The notes: generated from the letters alone by a model not told the origin. A stretch of 64,000 nucleotides of DNA from GCA-002050365 sp964237235 (GCA_964237235.1 CAXSGY010000011.1:82535-146534); one strand, 5' to 3'. Shown: positions 42,996 to 52,842, counted from the first letter of the stretch. Numbers and translations are program-made.

Positions 42996-45293
42996 TCATT
43001 TTGATGATATTGAAGGCGGACGTACCGCATTTCCCCAATTAGAAAATTTGTCGCTCATCCGAAAAATCAATTTTCCGCCCGCCGCGATTTCCGAATGTTT
43101 TAACCAGGCGCGTTCCAGAGATTTGCCGTCGAGCGTCGCACTTTGTATGTATTTGTTTACCGTTGAAGTATTTACGGCTTCGATGATAAACTTGCGATTG
43201 TTTCCCAAATCTATCGTCGAGCGCGTAAAAATCGGGCTGACGATGTAATAAAAATCCTGTCCGGCGTTCGGATATATTCCTATCGCGTTCCAGACGAACC
43301 ACGAAGACATCGTTCCCGCGTCGTCGTTTCCGGGCAAACCGGCGCGACCCGTTCGATATTCTTTCTGCATAATTTCGCGCACTCTTTCCTGCGTTTTGTC
43401 GGCGCGTCCGGCGTGAATATAAAGAAACGCGGCAAGTAAATCGGGTTCGTTGACATGCGTGTAAAGTCCTTCTTTTTTGAGCGTCGAAGTTCCCTCCGAG
43501 AAAAAATTGTCGAGCCAAGTTACGAACTTTTCGTCGCCGCCCGTTTGTTTCAGTAAAGCGTTTACGTCGTGCGGAACATAAGTCGAATATTGATAAGCCG
43601 AGCCTTCATAATACGGCGCGCTCATCCACGTAAACTGCGGCGCGTCGAGCATATAAAGTTTCGTTTTATCGAAGGGTTTCATCCATTCGCCGTTTTCCTG
43701 TTTCGGGCGAATTGATTTTGTTTCGTCGTCCCACAAATTCATCCAGTTTTGCGAACGCTTGAGATATTTCTGATAATCGGCAATTTTCCCTAAACCTTTG
43801 GCGACCTGCGCGATACAAAAATCGTCGTATGCATATTCGACCGTGCGCGAAGCCGAGCGTTCGTATTTCATCGAAAGATAACCGCGCGTGTTGTATTCGC
43901 CGAGTTCGCGTCCTTCGTAAGCTGAACGAGGGCTGTCCGTTTCGGCGTTTTTAATCATCGCCTGATAAGCGGTTTCATAATCAATTCCTTTCAAGTTTTT
44001 AACGAACGCGTCGGCGATTAAAACGTCGGCGTTCGAGCCGCCCTGAATCATTCCGTTCGCGCCCGCAATGCGCGCGTCAGCCATCCAACCCGTGTGTTTA
44101 TATGTGTCAACAAGCGACCGCACAATATCGCGCTGGCGTTCCGGCTGAATTAAAGTCAGCAGCGGATGAACGGTGCGAAACGTATCCCAGATCGCGTAGA
44201 AATCTTCATAATGCGGCTCGTCGGACTGCCACCAGGCGTTTTCGCCCGAAACGTCGTGCGGCATATATTGTGAACGGTAAAGCGCGGTGTAAAAAATTTG
44301 TTTTTGTTCGTTCGTGCCGCCCTCGACTTTAATTTTCGCCAAAGCGTTTTCCCACAAATTTTCCGCGCGGCGATGAATTTCGTCGAAATCCGCGTTTGCG
44401 GTTTCGGCTTTGATATTTTGAAAAGCCTTTTCCGCACTGATAAACGACACGCCGATTTTTATTTCGACAACTTGATTTTCGTTCGCGTCAAAAGTCGCAT
44501 ACGCGCCCGCGCCCGTCTGTTCGCCCGTGACGTTTTTCGTGTTCGGATAAACTTCGCCGTCGCGCCACGTTCCACTTGCTTTGAAATTTCTCGAAAATTC
44601 GGCGGAAAAATGCAAAGTGTAAGGCGCGGGATTCCAGCCGCCGATAAAATTTCCGGTGCCTTCGATGCGGTTCGGCGCGACGATTCGCGTCGTCGTCGAA
44701 ATCGGTCTCTGCCGTCTGCCCGAACCGCCGCCGGTGAAAATTATCGCGCCGGTGTCTATTAAAATCTGCGCTTTGTCGGTCTTCGGAAAAGTATAACGAT
44801 GCGCGGCGACGAGGCGCGTCGTCGTTAATTCGGCTTTGACGTTCGGTTTGGTTAAAACAACCGTGTAATAACCGGGCGCGGCTGATTCGTCGGTTTTGTC
44901 GGACGCGAAATTTTTCGCGTCAATCTCGCCGGTTTCGGGAGTCACGCGAAAATTTCCGTATTTGCTTTCGCCGCCCGTGCCGGAAACGTGCGTGTTTGAA
45001 AATCCGATAATCGGTTTGTCGGATTCATAACCGGAAGTGTCGAATCTGAAATTCGGATTCGGCACGACATCAGGACTCGGATTCGCAAAACCGAACGGCA
45101 CCGCCGCGCCCGGCACGGTGTTGCCGTCGCGGTCTGCGCCGACGAACGGGTCAACATACGAAACGAGTTTAGATTGATTTTGAGCAAACAGAAATGTTTG
45201 ATTAACAAATAAAACGCATAACAGCAAAGCTGTGATTTCTTTAAATTTGCGTTTCAAATCAAACGAATCGTCACATAGTTTTTCCGATTTCAT
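42996..45293 (-). CDS. GH92 alpha-mannosidase, 765 aa
   Basis: A signal peptide (about 1-38) is followed by a GH92 N-terminal beta-domain (VDPFVGADRDGNTVPGAAVPFGFANPSPD) and the (alpha/alpha)6 barrel (about 270-740) with the hallmark PGNDDAGTMSSWFVWNAIGIYP. GH92 enzymes are Ca2+-dependent exo-alpha-mannosidases acting with inversion. Linkage preference cannot be told. Its stop lies about 440 bases upstream of the receptor start, on the same strand. Confidence 0.93.
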   Translation of the reverse strand: MKSEKLCDDSFDLKRKFKEITALLLCVLFVNQTFLFAQNQSKLVSYVDPFVGADRDGNTVPGAAVPFGFANPSPDVVPNPNFRFDTSGYESDKPIIGFSNTHVSGTGGESKYGNFRVTPETGEIDAKNFASDKTDESAAPGYYTVVLTKPNVKAELTTTRLVAAHRYTFPKTDKAQILIDTGAIIFTGGGSGRRQRPISTTTRIVAPNRIEGTGNFIGGWNPAPYTLHFSAEFSRNFKASGTWRDGEVYPNTKNVTGEQTGAGAYATFDANENQVVEIKIGVSFISAEKAFQNIKAETANADFDEIHRRAENLWENALAKIKVEGGTNEQKQIFYTALYRSQYMPHDVSGENAWWQSDEPHYEDFYAIWDTFRTVHPLLTLIQPERQRDIVRSLVDTYKHTGWMADARIAGANGMIQGGSNADVLIADAFVKNLKGIDYETAYQAMIKNAETDSPRSAYEGRELGEYNTRGYLSMKYERSASRTVEYAYDDFCIAQVAKGLGKIADYQKYLKRSQNWMNLWDDETKSIRPKQENGEWMKPFDKTKLYMLDAPQFTWMSAPYYEGSAYQYSTYVPHDVNALLKQTGGDEKFVTWLDNFFSEGTSTLKKEGLYTHVNEPDLLAAFLYIHAGRADKTQERVREIMQKEYRTGRAGLPGNDDAGTMSSWFVWNAIGIYPNAGQDFYYIVSPIFTRSTIDLGNNRKFIIEAVNTSTVNKYIQSATLDGKSLERAWLKHSEIAAGGKLIFRMSDKFSNWGNAVRPPSISSK

Positions 45294-45309
45294 ATATTAT
45301 TTCGGCTTT

Positions 45310-45388
45310 GAAAAAACTGTCCGCGAATCACACGAAAAACACTAAACTTTCGTTTTTCTTTTGTGGTTTTTCCGCGCATTTCGCGTTT
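45310..45388. repeat. CACGAAT-type repeat (family A)
   Basis: CTGTCCGCGAATCACACGAAAAACAC and GGTTTTTCCGCGCATTTCGCG bound the element, which fills the gap between GH92 and the second GH172 gene. Confidence 0.6.
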
Positions 45389-45395
45389 GGATTCT

Positions 45396-47369
45396 TCAAT
45401 TCATCTTCTCGAAAATTATTCTGTAAACATCAAATCCAAGACCACTCGATTTTTCGTTTTTGTCGACGATTTTAAACATCACGCGGTTCGCGCCTTCGGC
45501 TAAATCGAGTTCGCCCATCAAAATTTCCGGCGTTTTTTTGCGCTCGGCGGAATACAAATCAGCCGCGTCGCCCTGCGAAACTTCGTTTTTGAAAAGCTGA
45601 ACTTTCCCTTGCGTCGGTCCGGCAATCGCCTGCACGAAAACTTTATATTTTCCCGACTGCGGCATTTCGCAAATGAAGGAAATATAATGCGGACCGAAAA
45701 CTTCGCGTCCCGTCGCGCGAAACTGCAAATGGCGCAAATCTTCGCCGCCGATTTTGTTATCGTCTTTCGCCAGCGTCGAATTATTCCACGAAAACGCATA
45801 AATCGGTGTCGTCCAGCCGGGCGTAAAAACGACTCGCGTCGGGTCATTAACTTTTCGTTCGGCAAGCGGCGCGAGGCTCAGATTTGCCGGACGATTTTCC
45901 GAATAAAAAAACGTAACTGAAGCGTAATCGGTCGGAAATTTATTGCCTGTCGGACCGTGTTCGATGGTTTGGCGAATGCTTTTTTGATAAGCGTATGCGT
46001 CGTTGATAAAAAATCTGTAACCGCCGACGCGGGCTAAATAGCGTTTGAAATCGAGGCAGCCGCTCAAAGGCAGCGAAACGCGGTCCGCCCAGCGACCGGG
46101 AACGTCGTACCAACCGCCGTTGAAAAAATCTTCAGAACCGGTGCCGTGAATTGTCGTTTCGCCGTCAATCGTCGTTTCGTCGTCGCCCTCGAAAAATTCG
46201 GTGACCGCGCCCGGATCGGTTCCCTGCGCCTGTAAAAGCACGCCGACCAGATGACCGCGCCCGTTCGTATCGAGAAAAGTATACGGCACGCCGTTTTTCG
46301 TCAAATTTTCCCTGCGCCAGACGGCGTAGAGCTTTCCTTCATCTTTGCGTTTGCCCTCGTCGGTGAATTTTATTTTCGCGCCGACATCAATCGCGCCGCT
46401 CATTTTTTCGCTGGCGAGTTCGATTTTTATTGATTTATCGAACGGCATCGGTAAGTATGCGTAATCGGTATTTTCGTTTGTGCCGACAAGCAGCGATTTC
46501 ATCGCCGGTTGTCCCCAGGCGTAGCCGAAAAAATCTCCGACCGGAACGGCGATTGACGGCGCGGTCTCGCCGTCGTAATAAACTTTCAAAATCACGTCGC
46601 GCTCTTTTCCCGCAAACGCCGCTGCCGGACTGATTTTTAATCCGACGATTCTGCCCGCTTTTTTCGATTCGTAAACGGTCAGAGATTTTCCCGCCGCGAG
46701 CGAGCCGTTAAAATCTTTCGTCTGAATTTTTGAAGCGTCGGACGCGGCGTAATTGCTGACATCTGCGCCCGTCAAGTTAATAAATTTCTGCGCGTTCGCC
46801 AAATCGTCTTTGAATTTCTGCGAAGCATTTGAGTTATAAGATTCGATTTTTGAATCGTCCGCAAATGTCGCATAGTTGATTTGATAAAAATTAAAATTCT
46901 GCGCCTTGACGACGATTTTCAAGGATTTTTGATATTCGAGCGGAACGTATGTGTAAAAACCGCCCGCGCCGATGCCCGAAACGGGCGCGAGAAACGGAAA
47001 AACTTTGCCGCTGAACAGATCGGAAAATTTGACGCTGATGCGCGGCGCGGTTTCGCCGTCGAAATAAAATTCCGTAACATCGTCCGAAGGTGTCGGTGTC
47101 CAGATGCGCGTCACCGCGCCCGGACCTTTGAGATCAGCAATGACCAAACCGCCCGCTTCTTTTCTGACGAACGAATAAGTTCCGGCGAATCCGTCGTTGT
47201 TGCCGCCGGTGCGGTCATAGCTTGAAACCGAGCCGGTTTTTACTGGTTGTTTGAACTGCGGTAATAAATCGAGCCGCGACAATCGTTCGACGGCGGACGG
47301 ATTTTGACCGTAGAAATATTGAACGTTGATAATTAAAAGCGTAAAAAAAATTGATAAAGTTCGTTTCAT
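45396..47369 (-). CDS. GH172 (DUF2961) family protein with extra domains, 657 aa
   Basis: A signal peptide (about 1-21) precedes a GH172 region of two parts: the KGPGAVTRIWTPTPSDDVTEFYFDGE stretch and a duplicated SIAVPVGDFFGYAWG motif, then EFFEGDDETTIDGE and HGTGSEDFFNGGWYD, which carry the catalytic-type glutamates. A C-terminal beta-sandwich (about 530-657) looks like an accessory domain. Activity on an alpha-furanoside is likely, as for the shorter paralogue at 20812. I use the ATG at 47369, which gives a clean signal peptide. Confidence 0.83.
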   Translation of the reverse strand: MKRTLSIFFTLLIINVQYFYGQNPSAVERLSRLDLLPQFKQPVKTGSVSSYDRTGGNNDGFAGTYSFVRKEAGGLVIADLKGPGAVTRIWTPTPSDDVTEFYFDGETAPRISVKFSDLFSGKVFPFLAPVSGIGAGGFYTYVPLEYQKSLKIVVKAQNFNFYQINYATFADDSKIESYNSNASQKFKDDLANAQKFINLTGADVSNYAASDASKIQTKDFNGSLAAGKSLTVYESKKAGRIVGLKISPAAAFAGKERDVILKVYYDGETAPSIAVPVGDFFGYAWGQPAMKSLLVGTNENTDYAYLPMPFDKSIKIELASEKMSGAIDVGAKIKFTDEGKRKDEGKLYAVWRRENLTKNGVPYTFLDTNGRGHLVGVLLQAQGTDPGAVTEFFEGDDETTIDGETTIHGTGSEDFFNGGWYDVPGRWADRVSLPLSGCLDFKRYLARVGGYRFFINDAYAYQKSIRQTIEHGPTGNKFPTDYASVTFFYSENRPANLSLAPLAERKVNDPTRVVFTPGWTTPIYAFSWNNSTLAKDDNKIGGEDLRHLQFRATGREVFGPHYISFICEMPQSGKYKVFVQAIAGPTQGKVQLFKNEVSQGDAADLYSAERKKTPEILMGELDLAEGANRVMFKIVDKNEKSSGLGFDVYRIIFEKMN

Positions 47370-47395
47370 ATTATTTGCATCTTTAATTTTTCTAT

Positions 47396-47457
47396 CCACG
47401 AATCACACGAAAAGACACGAAATTTTTAGCGTTGTTTCGGGTAATTCGCGGACAATA
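47396..47457. repeat. CACGAAT-type hairpin repeat (family A)
   Basis: TCCACGAATCACACGAAAAG and TTTCGGGTAATTCGCGGA pair imperfectly. It lies between the isomerase stop and the GH172 start. Confidence 0.7.
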
Positions 47458-47460
47458 AAA

Positions 47461-48978
47461 TTATTTGCCCTGTAAAACTCTCACCTCAAAACCGAGCGCG
47501 CGGGAAAGCGCGATCATTTCCTCGAAAATATCGCCATACGCGACGGCGACGTGATTCGATAAATAATGCGCCATCAAAGTTTCCTGCGAGATTTTCATAT
47601 CCGCCACCATCAGAGGCCACTCGCGCGTCGTGCCGTTCCACCATTCGTCTCGTATTTCAGGCGGAAGCTGGACGACCTCGCCGCGTCCGATGTCCATCCA
47701 GAGTTTGTTGTTTTTGATATACGAACGCGCCCAGGTCATTGCGCCCGCCAAGCTTTCGCCCGCGAACGTGCCGCCGGAAATCGGAAAATATTCCGACGGC
47801 TGGCGATACGAATGAACGCCCGAAAGCGTGTCCGGATTATGGTTAAAGGCAAACGCGCCGCACGAACCGGAATTTAATAAAACCCACAAAAACCGGTCTT
47901 CGTATTTCGCGCCCCAGCGCACGTCGTGAAACATTACCGCTTGATGTAAATTTTTTAATTTCAAAAGCCGCTTCATCATTTCCATCGGCACGGCGTTGCC
48001 CTGATCGGCTTCGGTCGAGCAGACAATCGTATCGCCGTTTGATTCGGGACGGCAGACGGAATTTAACAGACCTTCGGCGAAATCCGACGGCGGACGCGAA
48101 TCAATCAAGCCGAGTTGATACTGCCAACCGATACAGTCGGCTTTATATTCTTCGGTCAAATCAAGCACGGCAAGATAATCGCGGAGCTGTTCGCGGGTTG
48201 CGTTTTCATTAAAATCTTTCGCATTTTCTTCGCCGTAATGAAAGGTTACGCCCTTATCTTTAATGAATTTTAGCGCGTCGTCAATGCGTTTTTCGGCAAT
48301 CGTTTTGCCGCGTTCGATAATCCACGCCTGATCAATTTTGTGTTCGGTAAAGCCGTGCGGATTCAAAAGGCGATGACCGAAATAGCCATTGATCATTCCC
48401 ATCGAAGTATCGCCGAGCATCATAATTAGAATGCGGCGATTTTTAATTTCATCGGCGATTTGCGCGGCGATTTTTTCGGCTTCGGCGGAAACAGAAACGT
48501 CTTTGACGATTTCATCTTCGGCGTATTTAATTTCGCCTTTGTCGCACCATTCTTCGAGCCGCCGCATAAATGTTTCATCCGCGCTCCAGTCCGCGCTTTC
48601 CGTCCAGACGCGCGAGAATTTGCGGTTCAGACTTTCCAGACACGCGCCCGTGTTGAGCAGTCCGACGAGTCCGGGAAACTGACCGGAAAAATTACTGGCG
48701 AGCAGCAGCGGATTGTCTTTGCCGACCACGCCGTCGGTCGTGTGCGGACCGAAAAGCCAGTGGACGCAAACGCCGATGATCGGATCGTCAACGTGTCCGA
48801 TTCGTTCAATCGCTTCGTGCGGTTTTGTAATAAAACCGTCAATCGTGTATGGCTCTCTCCCGAGTTTTTTGAGCGCGTTTTCAAGTTGCCGAGTTGTTTC
48901 CAAAACGGTCGAACGCGCATATTCGTTCGGCTTCGGGCGCGAATCTCCGGGATGAAATATTGCAATTTTTTTCGACAT
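47461..48978 (-). CDS. L-fucose/arabinose isomerase-family protein, 505 aa
   Basis: The fold family (FucI/AraA superfamily, COG2407 type) is indicated by VCVHWLFGPHTTDG, LLASNFSGQFPGLVGLLN, GDTSMGMINGYFGHRLL, CSTEADQGNAVPM (E323 and D325) with HDVRWG (D352), and a final HYLSNHVAVAYG. The protein is about 85 residues shorter than E. coli FucI. FucI-type enzymes isomerise L-fucose or D-arabinose; followed by a D-ribulokinase-type gene, D-arabinose to D-ribulose is the best-fitting step. It is cytosolic. Confidence 0.82.
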   Translation of the reverse strand: MSKKIAIFHPGDSRPKPNEYARSTVLETTRQLENALKKLGREPYTIDGFITKPHEAIERIGHVDDPIIGVCVHWLFGPHTTDGVVGKDNPLLLASNFSGQFPGLVGLLNTGACLESLNRKFSRVWTESADWSADETFMRRLEEWCDKGEIKYAEDEIVKDVSVSAEAEKIAAQIADEIKNRRILIMMLGDTSMGMINGYFGHRLLNPHGFTEHKIDQAWIIERGKTIAEKRIDDALKFIKDKGVTFHYGEENAKDFNENATREQLRDYLAVLDLTEEYKADCIGWQYQLGLIDSRPPSDFAEGLLNSVCRPESNGDTIVCSTEADQGNAVPMEMMKRLLKLKNLHQAVMFHDVRWGAKYEDRFLWVLLNSGSCGAFAFNHNPDTLSGVHSYRQPSEYFPISGGTFAGESLAGAMTWARSYIKNNKLWMDIGRGEVVQLPPEIRDEWWNGTTREWPLMVADMKISQETLMAHYLSNHVAVAYGDIFEEMIALSRALGFEVRVLQGK

Positions 48979-48986
48979 ATCTTTTT

Positions 48987-49146
48987 GAAACCACAGATGA
49001 ACACAGATAATTTTTTAACAGGGATAAAGAGGATGAATAGGGATAAAAACCAAATCAAAGTTGACTTTAAAAATCCCTTTCATCCTCTTTATCCCTGTTG
49101 ATTTCACCTTTTTATCCGCGTTCATCTGTGAAAATCTGTGGTTAAA
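48987..49146. repeat. CCACAGAT-type hairpin repeat (family B), large copy
   Basis: AACCACAGATGAACACAGAT at the left and ATCTGTGAAAATCTGTGGTT at the right bound an inner pair CAGGGATAAAGAGGATGA / TCATCCTCTTTATCCCTG. It ends nine bases from the isomerase ATG and seven from the binding-protein stop, filling the whole gap. Confidence 0.88.
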
Positions 49147-49153
49147 ATTTCTT

Positions 49154-50086
49154 CTATTGCCCGACAAACTGCGCGGCGTTGTCTTTGATAATGCGCTGTG
49201 TTTGCAGCGTCAATTTTTTCGGCACATCCTGTTTATTCATAATTTTGACGGCGGTTTCGATGGCTTCTTTGCCGCAGTTCGGATAAAGAAACGTCGCGTT
49301 GATTTTGCCGTCCTCGACCGATTTCGCACCACCTTCTGCGCCGGGAAGACCGTCAATGCCGATGATTTTCAAATTGTTGGCGCGGTTCATCGAAGTCGCT
49401 GCCAAATATGCGCCCATCGCCATCGGGTCGTTGTGCGCGTAAACCAGATCAACTTTTTCGTTGGCGCGAAACGCGGCTTCCGCCTGTTCGCGTCCTTTGT
49501 CGCGCAGCCAGTCGGCGACCGGATCGGCGACGATTTTGATGTCGGGATATTTGGCAATCGCTTCGTGAAAACCTTCGCTCCGATCAATCGCCGGAGTTGA
49601 ACCGGGCAAGCCTTTGATTTCGACGACCGAGCCTTTTTTACCTAAAATTTCTGCCGCATATTCGCCCGCCGCTTTACCGATTTCTTTGTTATCTGCGCCG
49701 ATAAATGTCGTATAAGTATCACCTTCGATATTCCTGTCCAGAATAATTACGGGAATTCCGCTGTCATAAACTTTTTTGACTATCCCCGTCAAAGGCTTTG
49801 CTTCATTCGGCGAAATAATCAGTAGATCAACGCGCTGACGCAAAAAATTTTCGACATCGGCGACCTGTTTCGCGTTGTCCTGCTGCGCGTCGGCGTAGAT
49901 AACTTCGAGTTCGGGATGCTTCGCCGCTTCCTTCATCAAAGTATCGTCCATCCAGGTGCGCCACGGCTCGGCTTTGTTCGCCTGCGAAAATCCGATGACG
50001 AATTTATTGCTTTTCGCGCCGCCGCAATTATTGACGAAAAGAAAAGCCGCCAAAACTAAAATGAGCAAAAGTATTTTATTTTTCAT
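49154..50086 (-). CDS. Sugar-binding lipoprotein of the second ABC importer, 310 aa
   Basis: A signal peptide with an atypical lipobox (FVNNC, C21) precedes a Peripla_BP_4 fold: VIGFSQANKAEPWRTWMDD, LLIISPNEAKPL, DRNIEGDTYTTFIGADNKEIGKAAGEYA, and VYAHNDPMAMGAYLAA. It is related to the RbsB/YtfQ group. It serves the ATPase at 51179 and permease at 50194 just upstream in transcription order. The sugar is unknown; proximity to isomerase and pentulokinase suggests an aldopentose. Confidence 0.88.
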   Translation of the reverse strand: MKNKILLLILVLAAFLFVNNCGGAKSNKFVIGFSQANKAEPWRTWMDDTLMKEAAKHPELEVIYADAQQDNAKQVADVENFLRQRVDLLIISPNEAKPLTGIVKKVYDSGIPVIILDRNIEGDTYTTFIGADNKEIGKAAGEYAAEILGKKGSVVEIKGLPGSTPAIDRSEGFHEAIAKYPDIKIVADPVADWLRDKGREQAEAAFRANEKVDLVYAHNDPMAMGAYLAATSMNRANNLKIIGIDGLPGAEGGAKSVEDGKINATFLYPNCGKEAIETAVKIMNKQDVPKKLTLQTQRIIKDNAAQFVGQ

Positions 50087-50104
50087 AACATTAAATTATT
50101 TTTT

Positions 50105-50178
50105 ATCCACGAATCACACGAAGCTAGACGAATCAAAAACATTATTTTTTTTCGTGCTTTCTCGTGTAATTCGTGGAT
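50105..50178. repeat. CACGAAT-type hairpin repeat (family A)
   Basis: ATCCACGAATCACACGA (50105-50121) pairs with TCGTGTAATTCGTGGAT (50162-50178), 16 of 17 positions. It lies between the permease stop and the binding-protein start. Confidence 0.85.
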
Positions 50179-50193
50179 AGAGATTTCATAAAT

Positions 50194-51219
50194 CTATTTC
50201 TTTCTTTGCAGTAAAACCGCGCCGACGATAATCACGCCTTTGATAATCAACTGCAAATTCGCGTCAATGTTGTTCAAGCCCAAAATGTTGTTAATAATGC
50301 CGATAATCAACGTTCCGGCGAGGGTTCCGATGACCGTTCCCATTCCGCCGGAAAGTGCCGTGCCGCCGATGACGACCGCCGCAATCGCGTCGAGTTCATA
50401 CGCCACGCCGTCGTTCGGATTGCCCTGTTCGAGCTGCGCGGCGTGAATAATTCCGGCGAGCGCGGCAAGCAGACTGCAAATCGAAAATACGCCGAATTTT
50501 ACCAAATTAACATTAACGCCCGACAGACGGCTTGCGGTTTCGTTGCTGCCGACGGCGTGAACGTATCGCCCGAATCTGGTTTTGTTCAAAATTACCCAGG
50601 CAACGGCAACGGTCGCCAAAAAAAACAGCGCGGGAACGGGAACGAAATTGCCGATCTTTTCACCGAACAACGAAAAACTCTGCGGTGCGCCGCCTTCGCC
50701 GTAACCAATTTCCACGCCTGAACCGCTCGACACGACTCTGGCTAAACCACGCGCCGCCGACATCATCGCCAGCGTCACGATAAACGATTGAATTCTGCCT
50801 TTCGTGATGACGAGCGCGTTAATCGCGCCAATTAAAAGTCCGGCGAACAACCCCGCAATCACCGTTTCGGGCGTTCCGTAACCGCCGCGCATCAGCATCA
50901 CGGCGGAAAGCGTCGCCGCGAACGCCAGCACCGAACCCACCGACAAATCAATGCCCGCCGCCAAAATTACGAATGTCATTCCGACCGCTAAAATTCCGCG
51001 TTCCGAAACCTGCCGCAGAATGTCGGTCAAGTTTCCCGGATTCAAAAAAATCAATTCGCCGCGACGAACGGGCGAAAAAACACACGCCAGAATGACGACC
51101 GCGATCAAGCCGATGAAAACCTGCAATTGGCTGATTTGCAAACCCAAAATTTTACGATTCCCGAAAGCGTTGAAACGCTCACGAAATCCGGGCTTGTCCG
51201 CCGATGGTTGCGAGTTCAA
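50194..51219 (-). CDS. Sugar ABC transporter permease (RbsC-type), 341 aa
   Basis: A single RbsC-type permease (LAVGMTFVILAAGIDLSVGS and YELDAIAAVVIGGTALSGG). The start is TTG at 51219: GGAGG stands nine to ten bases before it, and no good ATG follows until well into the first helix. This places the start 41 bases inside the ATPase gene, so the two are coupled. Being the only permease here, it probably forms a homodimer. Confidence 0.88.
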   Translation of the reverse strand: MNSQPSADKPGFRERFNAFGNRKILGLQISQLQVFIGLIAVVILACVFSPVRRGELIFLNPGNLTDILRQVSERGILAVGMTFVILAAGIDLSVGSVLAFAATLSAVMLMRGGYGTPETVIAGLFAGLLIGAINALVITKGRIQSFIVTLAMMSAARGLARVVSSGSGVEIGYGEGGAPQSFSLFGEKIGNFVPVPALFFLATVAVAWVILNKTRFGRYVHAVGSNETASRLSGVNVNLVKFGVFSICSLLAALAGIIHAAQLEQGNPNDGVAYELDAIAAVVIGGTALSGGMGTVIGTLAGTLIIGIINNILGLNNIDANLQLIIKGVIIVGAVLLQRKK

Positions 51220-52717
51220 TGATTTTTTCCTCCGTTGCGTTTTCGCGGGCGAGTTCGCCGGTAAATTCGCCTTCGCGCAAAACTAAAATGCGGTCGCTCA
51301 ACGCGAGCAGCTCCGGCAGTTCGCTCGAAACAACCAAAATGCCGATGCCCGTCAGAGCCAATTCTTCAACTATGCGATAAATTTCCGCTTTGCCTTTGAT
51401 GTCAATTCCTTTTGTCGGCTCGTCCAACAAAAGAACGCGCGGCTTGGTCAAAAGCCATTTCGCCAGCACGATTTTCTGCTGATTGCCGCCGCTCAAATTG
51501 ACCGTCGCGGCGGCGACTGAGGGAGTTTTGATCGCCAGTTTTTCTATCCATTCACGCGCCGTGACGCTTTGCGCTTTTTCGTCGAGAAAACCGAGTTTCG
51601 TAAAATTTTTCAACTCCGGCAAAGTAATATTGCTCGAAACGTCCATTCCGAGAATCAAGCCCTGTCCTTTGCGGTCTTCGCTGACAAGCGCGATGCCGTT
51701 ACGAATTGCATCCGGCGGATTTTTGACGGACATTTGTTTGCCGTCAAGCAAAATTTTCGTGTCTTTCGTCGAAGGCAAAACGCCGAACAGACTTTCTAAA
51801 ATTTCCGTCCGTCCTGCGCCCATCAAACCGGCGATGCCGAGAATTTCGCCCCGATGCAAAGTGAAATTCAAATCGTTCAACTTGCGCCTTCCGCGAGCGT
51901 CACGCGTTTCAGAACTGAGATTTTCGACGCGCAGTAATTCACGCTTTTCCGTCGGCGGTTTTTCGGCGCGCAGATGCGTGATTTTACGCCCGACTATCAT
52001 TTTCACCAGATCGGTCGGCGAAGTTTCCGCCGCCGCTTTATGCCCGATAAACTGCCCGTCGCGCAAAACCGTAAATTCATCGGCGATGGTTAAAAGCTCG
52101 TCCATTTTGTGCGAGATATAAACGATTGCCGTGCCTTCCGCCGTCAATGTGCGAATCACTCTAAATAGTTTTTCGACATCGGAAGCGGCAAGCGCGGTCG
52201 TCGGTTCGTCCATAATCAAAATTTGCGTATTCAGCGAAAGAGCTTTGGCGATTTCGATAATTTGCTGATCGCTGATTTTCAGATTTGCAACCTGCGTTTC
52301 GACATCGAGCGCGTGTCCCAACCGTAAAAGCAAAGCCTGCGCGTCGCGCCGCATTTTCGCTTTGTCAACGAATCCGAATTTCGACGGTTCGCGCCCCAGA
52401 AAAATATTTTCGGCAACCGACAGCGCGGGAACGAGATTTAATTCCTGATGAATAATCGCAATCCCTTTTTCTTCCGCCGCCTGCGGAGTATCAAATTTTG
52501 CAGTCTTTCCGTCAACCAAAATTTCGCCCGAATCCGGCTGATAAACGCCCGAAAGAATTTTCATCAGCGTAGATTTTCCCGCGCCGTTTTCGCCGACCAC
52601 CGCGTGAACTTTTCCGGCGTAAACTTCAAGCTCCACGCCGTCGAGCGCGATCACGCCGGTAAATCGTTTGCCGATATTTCGGGCTGCTAAAATCGGATTT
52701 TGCGCGAATTCTTTCAT
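51179..52717 (-). CDS. Sugar ABC importer ATPase (RbsA-type), 512 aa
   Basis: A tandem ATPase with Walker A VGENGAGKST (about 43-52), Walker B ILIMDEPTTALAA, a degenerate second P-loop (GLMGAGRTE), LSGGNQQKIVLAKWLL and LLLDEPTKGID. I choose the ATG at 52717; the 12 residues upstream in the open frame are encoded by a family B repeat arm. It works with the permease at 50194 and the binding protein at 49154. Confidence 0.93.
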   Translation of the reverse strand: MKEFAQNPILAARNIGKRFTGVIALDGVELEVYAGKVHAVVGENGAGKSTLMKILSGVYQPDSGEILVDGKTAKFDTPQAAEEKGIAIIHQELNLVPALSVAENIFLGREPSKFGFVDKAKMRRDAQALLLRLGHALDVETQVANLKISDQQIIEIAKALSLNTQILIMDEPTTALAASDVEKLFRVIRTLTAEGTAIVYISHKMDELLTIADEFTVLRDGQFIGHKAAAETSPTDLVKMIVGRKITHLRAEKPPTEKRELLRVENLSSETRDARGRRKLNDLNFTLHRGEILGIAGLMGAGRTEILESLFGVLPSTKDTKILLDGKQMSVKNPPDAIRNGIALVSEDRKGQGLILGMDVSSNITLPELKNFTKLGFLDEKAQSVTAREWIEKLAIKTPSVAAATVNLSGGNQQKIVLAKWLLTKPRVLLLDEPTKGIDIKGKAEIYRIVEELALTGIGILVVSSELPELLALSDRILVLREGEFTGELARENATEEKIIELATIGGQARIS

Positions 52718-52735
52718 TCCTAAATCAAAGAATTT

Positions 52736-52842
52736 GAAACCACAGATTTTCACAGATGAACACGGATAAGAAAAAGATATTTTGATTAATTTTAATCCGT
52801 CTTTAAAAATCTGTGTCTATTCTGTGAAAATCTGTGGTTACA
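52736..52842. repeat. CCACAGAT-type hairpin repeat (family B)
   Basis: GAAACCACAGATTTTCACAG at the left and CTGTGAAAATCTGTGGTTAC at the right pair almost fully. The right end abuts the stop codon of the FGGY kinase (52838-52840). Confidence 0.88.
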
